The notes under the pieces were generated by a model, which saw only the letters and a list, made by a program, of their open reading frames with translations, did not search any database and was not told the origin of the DNA. Positions 36,872 to 45,742 of a DNA stretch of 64,000 nucleotides are shown here, piece by piece; the first letter of the stretch is position 1; each line of letters starts with the position of its first letter. The position numbers were made by a program, and so were the translations under genes. Origin of the DNA: Candidatus Methanomethylophilaceae archaeon (lineage in GTDB: Archaea > Thermoplasmatota > Thermoplasmata > Methanomassiliicoccales > Methanomethylophilaceae); contig CALUHR010000013.1 in assembly GCA_944320495.1 (NCBI GenBank), forward strand, positions 478,687 to 542,686. Direction: 5' to 3'.

Positions 36872-37861
36872 TCAGTTCTTCCTCTGGAAGAGGGAGCGGA
36901 TCTCCTTTCCGACGGCCTCGAGCTGGAGGGCCTTCTCGTCGGCCTCCATCTCGTGGAGTCTCTTCAGACCGGCGTCGTAGTCGGCCCTCCACTCGTTCTT
37001 GAAGGTGCCGTCGTGGATGTCGTCCAGGATGGACTGCATGCCCTTCTTGGACTCCTCGGTGATGACCCTGTCCCTCCTGGTCAGTCCACCGAACTCGGCG
37101 GTGTTGGAGACGACGTGCCACATGAGCTCGAATCCGCCCGCGTAGAGCAGGTCGTCGATGAGCTTGGTCTCGTGGAAGACCTCGAAGTAGGCCATCTGCG
37201 GGGGGTAGCCGGCGTCGACGAGGGTCTGGAACCCGGCCTTGATCATGGCGGTCATTCCACCGCAGAGGACGGCTTGCTCGCCGAAGAGGTCGGTGTAGGT
37301 CTCGTTGTCGAAGGTGGTCTCGAAGACGCCGGCGCGGGTGGATCCGAGTCCCTTGGCGAGGGCCAGGGCGACGTTCTTGGCGTTGCCGGTGTAGTCCTGG
37401 TAGACGCAGATGAGGGCGGGGACACCGAATCCTGCGACGAACTCGTCCCTCTCTTTGTCTCCGGGGGACTTGGGGGCCATCATGATGACGTCGACGTCCT
37501 CCGGGGGAACGATGAGCTTGTAGGTGATGTTGAACCCGTGGGCGAACTCGAGGGCGGCACCCTTCTTGAGGTTGGGCTTGACGTACTGCTCGTAGATCTC
37601 GGGCTGGATCTCGTCGGGGAGCAGGATCATGACGACGTCCGCGTCCTTGACGGCATCGGCGAACTCGGCGACCTTGAGTCCGTCCTCCTTCGCCTTGTTC
37701 CAGGATTTTCCGTCCTTCCTGACACCGACGGTGACGTCGATCCCGGAGTCGTGGAAGCAGAGGGCCTGGGCCCTTCCCTGGGCGCCGTATCCGAGGACGG
37801 CGACCTTCTTTCCGTCGAGGACCTTCAGGTCCACATCGTTGTCGTGGTAAAGCTGCATCAT
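36872..37861 (-). CDS. ilvC: Ketol-acid reductoisomerase
   Basis: 329 residues, class I length. It has the NADPH motif VAVLGYGAQGRAQALC, the metal ligands in EVFHETKLIDDLLY and the C-terminal knotted domain. It converts acetolactate to dihydroxy-isovalerate in valine and leucine synthesis (and the isoleucine counterpart). ATG 37861 follows an AAGTATAAACG TATA box by about 35 nt. The matching acetolactate synthase genes lie far off at 60827-64000. No in-frame CGA was found. Confidence 0.95.
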   Translation of the reverse strand: MMQLYHDNDVDLKVLDGKKVAVLGYGAQGRAQALCFHDSGIDVTVGVRKDGKSWNKAKEDGLKVAEFADAVKDADVVMILLPDEIQPEIYEQYVKPNLKKGAALEFAHGFNITYKLIVPPEDVDVIMMAPKSPGDKERDEFVAGFGVPALICVYQDYTGNAKNVALALAKGLGSTRAGVFETTFDNETYTDLFGEQAVLCGGMTAMIKAGFQTLVDAGYPPQMAYFEVFHETKLIDDLLYAGGFELMWHVVSNTAEFGGLTRRDRVITEESKKGMQSILDDIHDGTFKNEWRADYDAGLKRLHEMEADEKALQLEAVGKEIRSLFQRKN

Positions 37862-38011
37862 AGTTTGCACCTTGACTGATGCGGCCCATCGAATCGTTCC
37901 GTTTATACTTTATTAGGGAGGTGCGCGCGTGAGCACGGGGCGTCCGGACCGGTCGGGAAGGCCTTCCGGGACCCATATCCAATTATATGGCGTAACGTCT
38001 GGGCGGTCCTT

Positions 38012-39382
38012 ATGGAGACCGCCGAGACCCGTGGCGGGTTCTCGAGCAGGCTGGGGTTCATCCTGGCCACCGCCGGCGCCGCCGTCGGACTCGGTAACCT
38101 GTGGCGCTTCCCGTATCTTGCAGAGGAGTACGGAGGGGGAATCTTCCTTCTGGTTTACCTCATCCTCGTGGTGACGTTCGGAGTCGCCATGCTCATCACC
38201 GAGCTGGCGGTCGGGAGGCGCACGGGGAAGTCGTGCTTCGACGCCCTGATGGAGCTGGCAGGCAAGCACCCGATAATCGGATGGGTCGCAACCCTGGTCC
38301 CGCTGATCATCGTGTCATACTACTGCGTCATCGGCGGCTGGGTCACCAAGTACTTCGCCGACTACGTCGTCGGATCCGGGTCCGATCTGGCCAGTTCGGG
38401 CTTCTTCGGCGATTTCTCCGCCGCGGCCCTGCCCGGACTCTTCGACAGTCCCGTCCCCTGGTTCCTGATCTATGCCGGACTGACCATCGTGGTCGTCCTG
38501 TTCGGGGTCGAGAAGGGGATCGAGAGGATCAGCAAGATCCTCATGCCGGCGCTGTTCGTCATCCTCATTGCGATCTGCGCCTACGTCCTGACGCTGCCCG
38601 GCATCTCCGAGGGTCTGTCGTACTATCTGACGCCTGATTTCGACAAGCTGTCGTTCAAGACCATCGCCGGGGCCATGGGCCAGCTGTTCTACTCCCTGTC
38701 CATCGCTATGGGCATAACCATCGCCTACGGGTCGTACATGCGCAAGCAGGAGAACATCGAGAAGTCCGCCTACACCATCGCTCTGACGGACACTTCCGTC
38801 GCGTTCCTCGCCGGCCTGATGGTCGTGCCGACCGTCGTCGTGTTCGGCGGAGGGAACATAACAAGCGGACCAGGCCTGATGTTCCAGACAATGCCGATAG
38901 TGTTCGAGAGCATGCCCGCCGGGGACGCCGTCGGGGCCGCGTTCTTCCTGCTGACGTTCATCGCCGCGCTGACGTCCTCGATAGCCCTGCTGGAGGCGGT
39001 CGTCGCCGTCCTGAAGGACCGCTGGAACATCCAGCGCGTGAGGGCCTGTCTAATCGTGGGGCTGCTCATAATCGCCCTGGGCATGCTGTCCTGCCTCGGC
39101 TACGGTCCGCTGGACATGATCCAGATCCTCGGCATGCCGTTCCTCGACTTCTTCGACTTCATCACCAACTCCGTGATGATGCCGCTGGTCGCGCTGATAA
39201 CCTGCATCCTGGTGGGATGGGTGGTCAAGACGCGTTATGTCACCGAGGAGGTCGAATCGTCCGGGTGCAGGTTCAGGACCAAGCCCCTGTACCACATCAT
39301 GGTCAGGTACGTGTGCCCGATCTTCATGGTGCTGATCCTGATCGTCGGTGTCACCGGGGCCTTCGGGATATACACGATATGA
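38012..39382 (+). CDS. Sodium-dependent transporter of the neurotransmitter:sodium symporter (NSS) family
   Basis: 456 residues with about 11-12 hydrophobic helices. The N-terminal signature GFILATAGAAVGLGNLWRFPYL is the Na+/substrate site of NSS transporters, and GGGIFLLVYLILV follows. It probably imports an amino acid with Na+. An AATTATAT TATA box lies about 25 nt upstream of the ATG. The next gene is a close paralogue. Confidence 0.92.
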   Translation: METAETRGGFSSRLGFILATAGAAVGLGNLWRFPYLAEEYGGGIFLLVYLILVVTFGVAMLITELAVGRRTGKSCFDALMELAGKHPIIGWVATLVPLIIVSYYCVIGGWVTKYFADYVVGSGSDLASSGFFGDFSAAALPGLFDSPVPWFLIYAGLTIVVVLFGVEKGIERISKILMPALFVILIAICAYVLTLPGISEGLSYYLTPDFDKLSFKTIAGAMGQLFYSLSIAMGITIAYGSYMRKQENIEKSAYTIALTDTSVAFLAGLMVVPTVVVFGGGNITSGPGLMFQTMPIVFESMPAGDAVGAAFFLLTFIAALTSSIALLEAVVAVLKDRWNIQRVRACLIVGLLIIALGMLSCLGYGPLDMIQILGMPFLDFFDFITNSVMMPLVALITCILVGWVVKTRYVTEEVESSGCRFRTKPLYHIMVRYVCPIFMVLILIVGVTGAFGIYTI

Positions 39383-39475
39383 TGCGGGAGGCCGGCGGGA
39401 CGGCATGTCCCGACGCCCCGCATCCATCCCTATTTAGACCCAATCCATATATAGCCACCAATCCTGGGCCAGCGC

Positions 39476-40846
39476 ATGGAACACGCAGCATCGCGCGGCG
39501 GGTTCTCGGGGAAGATGGGATTCATCCTCGCCGCCGCCGGTTCGGCGGTGGGCCTCGGGAATCTGTGGCGCTTCCCCTATCTCGCAGAACAGTACGGCGG
39601 AGGAATCTTCCTCCTCGTATACCTCATACTGGTGATCGTATGCGGCGTATCCCTGATGATCACGGAGCTGGCCATAGGGAGGCGCACGGGCAAGTCATGC
39701 ATCGATGCGTTCCTGGACCTCGGTGAGAGGAACAAGTATGTCGGATGGTTCATCGCCCTGATCCCGATCATCATCCTCCCGTACTACTGCGTCATCGGAG
39801 GCTGGGTCACCAAGTACTTCGTGGAGTACGCCATCGGTGCCGGTTCCGATCTCGCCAGCGGCTCCTACTTCAACGACTTCATGTCCGCGTCCATGGGCGG
39901 CGTGTTCGACAGCCCGCTGACATGGTTCCTGATCTATGCGCTCCTGACGATCCTCGTCGTCGCATTCAGCGTCGAGAAGGGTGTGGAGAGGGTCAGCAAG
40001 TTCATGATGCCCGCCCTGCTCATCCTGCTCGTCGGCATGTGCGTCTATATGCTCACCCTGCCTGGCATCATGGACGGGCTCGGATTCTACCTAGTCCCCA
40101 ACTTCGATGACTTCTCCATGAAGACCGTTCTAGGTGCGATGGGCCAGCTGTTCTACTCGCTCTCGCTCGCCATGGGGATCATGATCACATACGGTTCGTA
40201 CATGAGGAAGCACGTCAACATCGAGCGCTCGTCGCAGACCATCTGTCTGATGGACACCTCCGTGGCGTTCCTCTCCGGTCTCATGATCGTCCCGGCCGTC
40301 GTCATCTTCAGCGACGTCGGGCTCTCCAGCGGGCCCGGCCTGATGTTCAACACCATGCCCCTGGTCTTCGACAGCATGCCAGCCGGGCACATCATCGGCG
40401 CGGCGTTCTTCCTGCTGGCCATGTTCGCGGCACTCACGTCGTCGATATCCCTGGCGGAGACCGTCGTGTCCATCTTCAAGGACAGATGGAAGTGGAAGCG
40501 CCTGATCGCGTGCGGCGCATGCTTCGCCATCATGATCTGCCTCGGGGTGCTCTCGGTGTTCGGATACGGTCCGCTCAGCGGCATCCAGCCCCTCGGCATG
40601 GCGTTCCTGGACTTCTTCGACTTCATCACCAACTCCGTGATGATGCCGATATCCGCCCTGGCGATCTGCCTGATCGTCGGATACATCATCAAGCCCCGGT
40701 TCATCATCGAGGAGATCGAGGCTGAGGGCAACAGGTTCCAGATGGCGAGAATCTATCCAGTGATGGTGAAGGTCGTCTGCCCGATATTCATGGCCGTGGT
40801 CCTGGTCACGGGGCTGCTGTCGTACTTCGGCATCTACTCCATCTGA
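39476..40846 (+). CDS. Second NSS-family sodium symporter
   Basis: 456 residues, the same length as its upstream neighbour, with the same signature (GFILAAAGSAVGLGNLWRFPYL) and matching helices throughout. They are tandem duplicates. Its own CATATATAG TATA box lies about 24 nt upstream, so it can be expressed separately. The MarR gene starts 10 nt after its stop and may be carried on the same transcript. Confidence 0.92.
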   Translation: MEHAASRGGFSGKMGFILAAAGSAVGLGNLWRFPYLAEQYGGGIFLLVYLILVIVCGVSLMITELAIGRRTGKSCIDAFLDLGERNKYVGWFIALIPIIILPYYCVIGGWVTKYFVEYAIGAGSDLASGSYFNDFMSASMGGVFDSPLTWFLIYALLTILVVAFSVEKGVERVSKFMMPALLILLVGMCVYMLTLPGIMDGLGFYLVPNFDDFSMKTVLGAMGQLFYSLSLAMGIMITYGSYMRKHVNIERSSQTICLMDTSVAFLSGLMIVPAVVIFSDVGLSSGPGLMFNTMPLVFDSMPAGHIIGAAFFLLAMFAALTSSISLAETVVSIFKDRWKWKRLIACGACFAIMICLGVLSVFGYGPLSGIQPLGMAFLDFFDFITNSVMMPISALAICLIVGYIIKPRFIIEEIEAEGNRFQMARIYPVMVKVVCPIFMAVVLVTGLLSYFGIYSI

Positions 40847-40856
40847 GGTCGGTGGA

Positions 40857-41318
40857 ATGGGCGGTATCGACAACGAGGCCCTGGCGAAGACGCTGGTATC
40901 GTTCCCGCGCAAGGTGAACCAGTGCATGAGGCTCATGACCGCCAGGTACCTGAAGGACACCAGGATCCGCCCCCACTACCTAGTCTTCATATCCACGATC
41001 GGATGCAACGACGGGATATCACAGAAGGAGCTCAACGAGCACATCGCGTACGACAAGTCGTTCGTCTCCACCGTGGTCAGGGAGCTGATCGAGCTCGGGT
41101 TCGTCACCAACGACGGCTCGGGCAAGACCCACTCCCTCCATCTCACGGACAGCGGGAGGGACGTCTTCGCCATGAGCGGGATGATGTTCGCCCTGCTGGA
41201 CAAGAGCCTCTTCGATGCGCTGACCGAAGAGGAGAAGGAGGTCCTCAGCAGGATCATGGAGAAGATAGACACCCGTATCGACGAGATCATCGCGGAATAC
41301 TCCAAGGAAGATAGTTGA
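40857..41318 (+). CDS. MarR-family transcription regulator
   Basis: 153 residues with a MarR winged helix: GISQKELNEHIAYDKSFVSTVVRELIELGFV, then the wing with KTHSLHLTDSGRDVF and a C-terminal dimer helix. A purine-rich stretch 5 nt before the ATG can act as ribosome site. It lies between the symporters and a DHA2 drug exporter, which fits a repressor of that exporter. The palindrome at 41395-41407 is a candidate operator. Confidence 0.88.
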   Translation: MGGIDNEALAKTLVSFPRKVNQCMRLMTARYLKDTRIRPHYLVFISTIGCNDGISQKELNEHIAYDKSFVSTVVRELIELGFVTNDGSGKTHSLHLTDSGRDVFAMSGMMFALLDKSLFDALTEEEKEVLSRIMEKIDTRIDEIIAEYSKEDS

Positions 41319-41365
41319 GTACAGAACTATCGTCAAACGAGGCCTATTTCATCGGTCTCTTCTAA

Positions 41366-41407
41366 ACTATTTATAAATTATTTCGAATAATGTATAGAAT
41401 TATTCTA
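41366..41407 (+). promoter_or_regulatory. Exporter promoter with candidate MarR operator
   Basis: AT-rich stretch in the roughly 200 nt between the marR-like and exporter genes. It holds a TTTATAAATTA TATA box (about 41370-41380). About 15-25 nt downstream is the perfect 13-bp palindrome TAGAAT-T-ATTCTA (41395-41407), placed where a bound repressor would cover the transcription start. Confidence 0.55.
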
Positions 41408-41554
41408 CTACATGAACTCCATCTGATTCTGTTTAGTTGATTAGGCAAACCCGAAATTTGATATACAACATCTTTCTCAAGGGAGTTTTTGTAAAGAATC
41501 CTGGGAGGGATTCACATAGCTGAACAGATAACCTACAAGAACATCGATCCGAGG

Positions 41555-43120
41555 GTGCGCAACACCATCATGATCGGTCTGTGCGTCGCCATGCTGGGCG
41601 CATGCTTCGACGGGACCATCGTGGGCACCATCGGAACCAAACTCGCCGAGGACCTCGGAGGCCTCAGCCTCTACGCGTGGATGACCACCGCGTACCTTCT
41701 CTGCGAGACCATCATGATCCCCATCGCGGGGAAGCTCTCCGACATCTACGGTAGGAAGCCCCTGTTCCTTATCGGTCTCGGGCTGTTCGCCATCGGTTCG
41801 GTATGTGCCGGTCTATCCACCAACATGGAGATGTTCATCGCCTGCCGTGCCGTCCAGGGTATCGGCGGAGGTATTCTGATCCCGGTCGCCACCGCGGCCG
41901 TCGCCGACCTGTACTCGCCCCGTGAGAGGGCCAGGATGCAGGGCATCCTCGGTGCGATCTTCGGTGTCGGGAGCGGAATCGGACCTCTCATAGGCGGATA
42001 CATCGAGGGGGCCATCAGCTGGCACTGGTGCTTCTACATCAACATCCCGCTGGCGCTCATCGCCTTCATCCTCACGATCAAGAAGTTCCCCACGCCCATC
42101 AGCGACGACGAGAAGCACATCGACGTCAAGGGCATAGCCTTCCTGTCCCTGCTCCTCCTGGACGTCCTGCTCCTCATCGAGTTCGGCGGCAAGGAGTTCG
42201 AGTGGGTCAGCGTCGAGTCCATCGCCATGATCGTCATCGCGATCGTCCTGGCCGCGGTGTTCGTCAAGATCGAGCACAAGGCCATCGATCCCATCCTGGC
42301 GCCTCATCTGATCCACAACAAGACCGTCGTCATGGCGGCGATCTTCATGGCCATCTTCGGAATCGGAATGATCGGGGCCATGATGTTCACCAACATGCTG
42401 GCCGTCGGAGTCTTCGGACTGACGACCCTCGAGGCGGGACTCTGGTCCCTGGCCATGGTCGCCGGAATGATGATCACATCAATCTCCTCCGGAGCACTCG
42501 TCGAGAGGACCGGATACAAGGCATGGCTGATCGCTGGTCCGATCCTGTGCTTCCTCGGACTGTTCTACCTGTCCGGAATGACCGTCACCCCCGACATGGT
42601 CACGCAGATGGCCATCAATCCGGCCTACCTGCAGGAGACGTTCATGATGAGGTACCTGTCCGGAACCTTCGTCCTCGGCCTCGGCCTCGGATGCATGATG
42701 TCCGTCGTCATGTCCGCGGTCCAGAACAGCTCCAAGCCGACCGAGATGGGAATGACCACATCCTCGGTCAACCTGATCAGGTCCATCGGAACCACGATGG
42801 GTACCGCGATCTTCACCATGATCATCAACGGGCGTATCGCCGGCGAGCTGCAGAGCTTCGTTCCCGAATCCCTGCCGCAGTGGGTCTTCGATGCCATCCC
42901 GCACGACACCGGGGTCATCGGAGCCCTGGCGGACCCCAATTTCATGATCTATGCGCCCCAGATCATGACGGCGTTCAGCAACAGCGTCGACTTCTCCTTC
43001 CTGGCAGGAGGATGCATCATCCTCATCCTCGTCGTCGTCGGGATCTTCTTCAAGGCTCAGAGGCCCGAGGAGGACGAGGAGCTCAAGGCCGTCATCGAGA
43101 GGATCGAGCACGGCGAGTGA
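41555..43120 (+). CDS. DHA2-type (14-TM) MFS drug exporter
   Basis: 521 residues from the GTG used here, with about 14 hydrophobic helices. It has motif A-like GKLSDIYGRKPLF and the motif C-type region GAIFGVGSGIGPLIGGYI, as in the EmrB/QacA family of proton-coupled exporters. The true start is probably upstream. A strong GGGAGGG site (41503-41509) faces an in-frame ATA at 41516, and the intervening codons (AEQITYKNIDPR) look coding, but no ATG, GTG or TTG is placed there. It ends with TGA before a bidirectional hairpin. Confidence 0.88.
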   Translation: MRNTIMIGLCVAMLGACFDGTIVGTIGTKLAEDLGGLSLYAWMTTAYLLCETIMIPIAGKLSDIYGRKPLFLIGLGLFAIGSVCAGLSTNMEMFIACRAVQGIGGGILIPVATAAVADLYSPRERARMQGILGAIFGVGSGIGPLIGGYIEGAISWHWCFYINIPLALIAFILTIKKFPTPISDDEKHIDVKGIAFLSLLLLDVLLLIEFGGKEFEWVSVESIAMIVIAIVLAAVFVKIEHKAIDPILAPHLIHNKTVVMAAIFMAIFGIGMIGAMMFTNMLAVGVFGLTTLEAGLWSLAMVAGMMITSISSGALVERTGYKAWLIAGPILCFLGLFYLSGMTVTPDMVTQMAINPAYLQETFMMRYLSGTFVLGLGLGCMMSVVMSAVQNSSKPTEMGMTTSSVNLIRSIGTTMGTAIFTMIINGRIAGELQSFVPESLPQWVFDAIPHDTGVIGALADPNFMIYAPQIMTAFSNSVDFSFLAGGCIILILVVVGIFFKAQRPEEDEELKAVIERIEHGE

Positions 43121-43144
43121 GTCCCTCCGAATGAAACGGTTTAC

Positions 43145-43169
43145 GGCCCGCGGTCCAGTGCCGCGGGCC
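43145..43169. terminator. Bidirectional hairpin between exporter and flavodoxin
   Basis: GGCCCGCGG and CCGCGGGCC form a 9-bp perfect stem around a 7-nt loop, between two convergent gene ends. Confidence 0.6.
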
Positions 43170-43181
43170 GGTTCTCGAAGA

Positions 43182-43607
43182 TCAGGATGCTACGAGCCTT
43201 CCGAGGCTCCTGCAGTTCTCCGCGTCCTCGTTGCCCGGCGACAGGTTGGCGATGACGCCCTCGTTCACCAGATCCATGCCGTCCGCCCTGCAGCGGTCGG
43301 CCCACTCCCTCATCCACTGCCCGTCGCCCCAGTCGTAGGAGCCGAAGATCCCGACCCTCCTTCCGGACAGGCTCTTCTCCACGGATTCGAACATGGGCTC
43401 GAAGACGTCCTCCTCGAGGATCTCGTCCCCCATCGCGGGGCATCCGAACGCGAAGGCGTCGTAGCCGGTGATGTCCTCCGGTCCGAAGTCCGAGGCCTCG
43501 ATGATGCTCACATCTGCTCCGGCGCCCTTCGCGCCCTCGGCCACATAGCCGGCCATCTCCTTCGTGTTCCCGGTGTCGCTCCAATACACAACAGCGATTC
43601 TCGCCAT
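43182..43607 (-). CDS. Flavodoxin
   Basis: 141 residues. The FMN phosphate loop WSDTGNTKEMA and the flavin-contact regions AFGCPAMGDEILEE and GIFGSYDWGDGQWM are typical of short-chain flavodoxins. It carries electrons in place of ferredoxin. The start lies about 25 nt from a symmetric TATATAATATA element. A TTAGGGATTCCTAA palindrome sits between the two, suggesting repression, possibly by an iron-dependent DtxR-type regulator. Confidence 0.92.
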   Translation of the reverse strand: MARIAVVYWSDTGNTKEMAGYVAEGAKGAGADVSIIEASDFGPEDITGYDAFAFGCPAMGDEILEEDVFEPMFESVEKSLSGRRVGIFGSYDWGDGQWMREWADRCRADGMDLVNEGVIANLSPGNEDAENCRSLGRLVAS

Positions 43608-43611
43608 GATA

Positions 43612-43654
43612 TTAGGGATTCCTAAAATCGTATATAATATTTAGGAATGCCTAA
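43612..43654. promoter_or_regulatory. Divergent promoter with two TTAGG-N4-CCTAA operators
   Basis: TTAGGGATTCCTAA (43612-43625) and TTAGGAATGCCTAA (43641-43654) flank a shared TATATAATAT element (43631-43640), with centres 29 bp apart. One operator faces flavodoxin and the other faces the acetyltransferase. The same design recurs at 45284-45325. Confidence 0.7.
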
Positions 43655-43691
43655 TAATAAGGATAAACAGGGTTCAGGCATACGGCTTAGC

Positions 43692-44243
43692 ATGGGATTC
43701 TTGGACAGGAGCCGTGCGGGCGTACCGACCAGCACCGAGGATGAGGACATCGACGAGTTCATCGGGGCGATGTCGCGTGCGGATTCCCTCTGCTGTCGCA
43801 TCAACAGGGAGGACGACCCGGTGGTCCGCAGGGCCCTTTTGGAGGAGCTCTTCCGCAGCGACCTCGATCCCGGGACAGACGTCAGGCCGTCCTTCAGATG
43901 CGACATCGGCCAGAACATCCATCTCGGCAAGGGTGTGACGGTCAACTACGACTGCGTCTTCCTGGATTCCGCGGAGATCTGGATCGGGGACCACACCCTC
44001 ATCGGCCCCAAGGTCTGCATAGCGACGCCGAGCCACGACTTCCCCGTGGAGGAGCGCAGGAAGGTGAGGACGGTCGCCAGGCCGGTCCGCATAGGCAATG
44101 ATGTATGGATCGGGGCTTCCGCGACCATACTGCCGGGGGTCACCGTCGGCGACGGCGCCGTGATCGGTGCTGGCGCAGTGGTCACGCACGACGTCCCGGC
44201 CGGGGAGAGATGGGCCGGGGTCCCCGCCAGGAGGATGCTCCGA
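43692..44243 (+). CDS. Maltose/galactoside O-acetyltransferase family protein
   Basis: 183 residues of the left-handed beta-helix (hexapeptide) acetyltransferase family: [30 protein letters not shown], the catalytic His in ATPSHDF, and ...[37 protein letters not shown] 43692 is preferred because ATG 43647 lies inside the operator, upstream of the expected transcript start. The usual end GVPARRML meets CGA (44241-44243), whose final A begins the nitrilase ATG (CGATG). Readthrough would go to 44309. Confidence 0.8.
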
Positions 44244-45052
44244 TGGAGCCCCTCAGGGTCACGATGGTCCCGTTGCACTCCCGCGTCGGGGACATCGAGG
44301 GGAATCTAGCAAAGATGCTGAGCCGCTGCGACGAGGCCGAGGGGAACGGGGCGGATCTGGTCTGCTTCCCGGAGCTGTCGCTCACGGGGTACGCCATGCC
44401 CCACAGCAGGAGCCTGGCGATGCCCGACGATCATCCGGCCCTGGTATCGATGTCGGAGAGGACCGAGGGCTCGGACCTCTCGATCTGCTTCGGCTACGTG
44501 GATGCGGAGGGGCACATAGTCCAGGCCGTGGCGTCGAAGGGCCGCATCATGGGGAGGTACGGCAAGACGCACCTCGGCGAGAGGGAGCAGGGCGTCATGA
44601 CGCCCGGGGATTCCTTCCCTATCATGGACATCGGGAAGGCGAAGGTCGGGATCTCGATCTGCTGGGAGGCACATTTCCCGGAGATCGCGGGAATGTACGC
44701 GCTGGACGGGGCAGACATCATCCTCATGCCGTTCGCATCCGGGCTCGGCGGGGCAAGGAGACAGTCCTCATGGGACCGGTTCCTCCCGGCCCGCGCATAT
44801 GACAACACGGTGTTCGTCGCCGCGGTGAACGCGTTCGGCGACACCACCGCGGGAACGATGATGGGCGGAGGGGCGGTGGCCTACAACGTCCGCGGGGAGA
44901 CGATCGGCTACTCATACGGCTCCCAGGTTCTGACGGTAGATCTAGATCCGGAGCAGATGGACCGCATACGCGCGGGGCACTACGAATCGATGAGGGATGT
45001 GTACTTCCTCGACAAGAGACGTCCGGGGCTTTACGGACGCATAACAGAATGA
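44243..45052 (+). CDS. Carbon-nitrogen hydrolase (nitrilase superfamily)
   Basis: 269 residues with the full catalytic triad in order: Glu in [12 protein letters not shown], Lys in [10 protein letters not shown] and Cys in [10 protein letters not shown]. It hydrolyses an amide, carbamoyl or nitrile group; the substrate is not evident. It is translationally coupled to the acetyltransferase through the CGATG overlap. It ends with TGA. Confidence 0.85.
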   Translation: MEPLRVTMVPLHSRVGDIEGNLAKMLSRCDEAEGNGADLVCFPELSLTGYAMPHSRSLAMPDDHPALVSMSERTEGSDLSICFGYVDAEGHIVQAVASKGRIMGRYGKTHLGEREQGVMTPGDSFPIMDIGKAKVGISICWEAHFPEIAGMYALDGADIILMPFASGLGGARRQSSWDRFLPARAYDNTVFVAAVNAFGDTTAGTMMGGGAVAYNVRGETIGYSYGSQVLTVDLDPEQMDRIRAGHYESMRDVYFLDKRRPGLYGRITE

Positions 45053-45129
45053 TGAGGTAGGCACCCGGCCGCGGATACTATGGATACGGCAGCTACCGGC
45101 CGGGCTGAGTGACTTGAGCTGTGTGGCTT

Positions 45130-45237
45130 TCAGACGAGTTCCCTGATATCGACCCCCTCGTCCGCTTCGTCCAGGTCCAGCATCGCCGGGTCGTCGTACG
45201 CGCTCCCGAGCCTTCCCACGAGCCTCCTGATGTCCAT
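45130..45237 (-). CDS. Small protein of 35 residues behind an operator-flanked promoter
   Basis: A short reading frame, ATG at 45237 and TGA at 45132-45130. A GGAAGG ribosome site is close to the ATG. The product starts MDIRRLVGRLG, is acidic in its second half (DLDEADEGVDIRELV), and has no recognisable family. Support comes from the ribosome site, and from the upstream TATA and the TTAGG-type operators at 45284-45325 pointing at it. It may be a small adaptor or regulator, or a chance frame. Confidence 0.45.
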   Translation of the reverse strand: MDIRRLVGRLGSAYDDPAMLDLDEADEGVDIRELV

Positions 45238-45283
45238 CCTTCCACTCCCTGATATCCGGTCCCCTGCTTTGCAAGGGATTGAT

Positions 45284-45325
45284 TTAGGATATCCTAAAGA
45301 GTATATAAAAATTAGGAATGACTAA
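45284..45325. promoter_or_regulatory. Second operator pair of the TTAGG-N4-CCTAA type
   Basis: TTAGGATATCCTAA (45284-45297, perfect) and TTAGGAATGACTAA (45312-45325, one mismatch) flank a GTATATAAAA element, with centres 28 bp apart. This repeats the flavodoxin promoter layout. The minus-strand target is the 35-residue frame at 45237; no plus-strand gene is evident. Confidence 0.6.
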
Positions 45326-45329
45326 ATAA

Positions 45330-45361
45330 AAAATGGGTAAGGCGAGGGGGCTGATCCCCCC
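45330..45361 (-). terminator. Terminator of the ech operon
   Basis: Read on the minus strand, a G-run/C-run hairpin (GGGGG...CCCCC around ATCAG) lies just after the echF stop and is followed by TTACCC and an ATTTTTTATTT run. Confidence 0.6.
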
Positions 45362-45366
45362 GTTTG

Positions 45367-45738
45367 TCATTCGGCCTTCTTCTCGGCCGGTTTCTCCCTT
45401 TCGGGGACGGTGAAGGTGTCGACGGTCTTCGTCGAATCCGGTGCCGTGTATCCAGGCGCCATGGACAGGCAGCTCTTGGGGCAGGAGTCGGCGCAGTAGG
45501 AGCACTGGATGCAGTCCATCCTGTCTATCGTCACCGTCCTCGAGGCCTTGTCGGCGCGGATGGCGCCCGTCGGACACTTCTTCCCGCAGATGTTGCACAG
45601 GATGCAGTCCGACGGATCGAACTCCAGGTGGCCGCGGCTCGCCGAGGGATATTCCCTCGGGGCGGCTGGGTAGGCCTCCGTCGCAGGCTTGTGGAACAGG
45701 TTGGACCACAGCTTCCCGCTCGCTTTGAGGACGCCCAT
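45367..45738 (-). CDS. echF: Ech hydrogenase, two-[4Fe-4S] ferredoxin subunit
   Basis: 123 residues. Two consecutive cluster motifs, CILCNICGKKCP and CIQCSYCADSCP, are present in the middle, as in EchF/HycF/NuoI. It passes electrons between ferredoxin and the small subunit. It is the last gene of the operon, four bases after echE. The lysine/glutamate-rich tail (EREKPAEKKAE) is extra. Confidence 0.9.
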   Translation of the reverse strand: MGVLKASGKLWSNLFHKPATEAYPAAPREYPSASRGHLEFDPSDCILCNICGKKCPTGAIRADKASRTVTIDRMDCIQCSYCADSCPKSCLSMAPGYTAPDSTKTVDTFTVPEREKPAEKKAE

Positions 45739-45742
45739 GATA

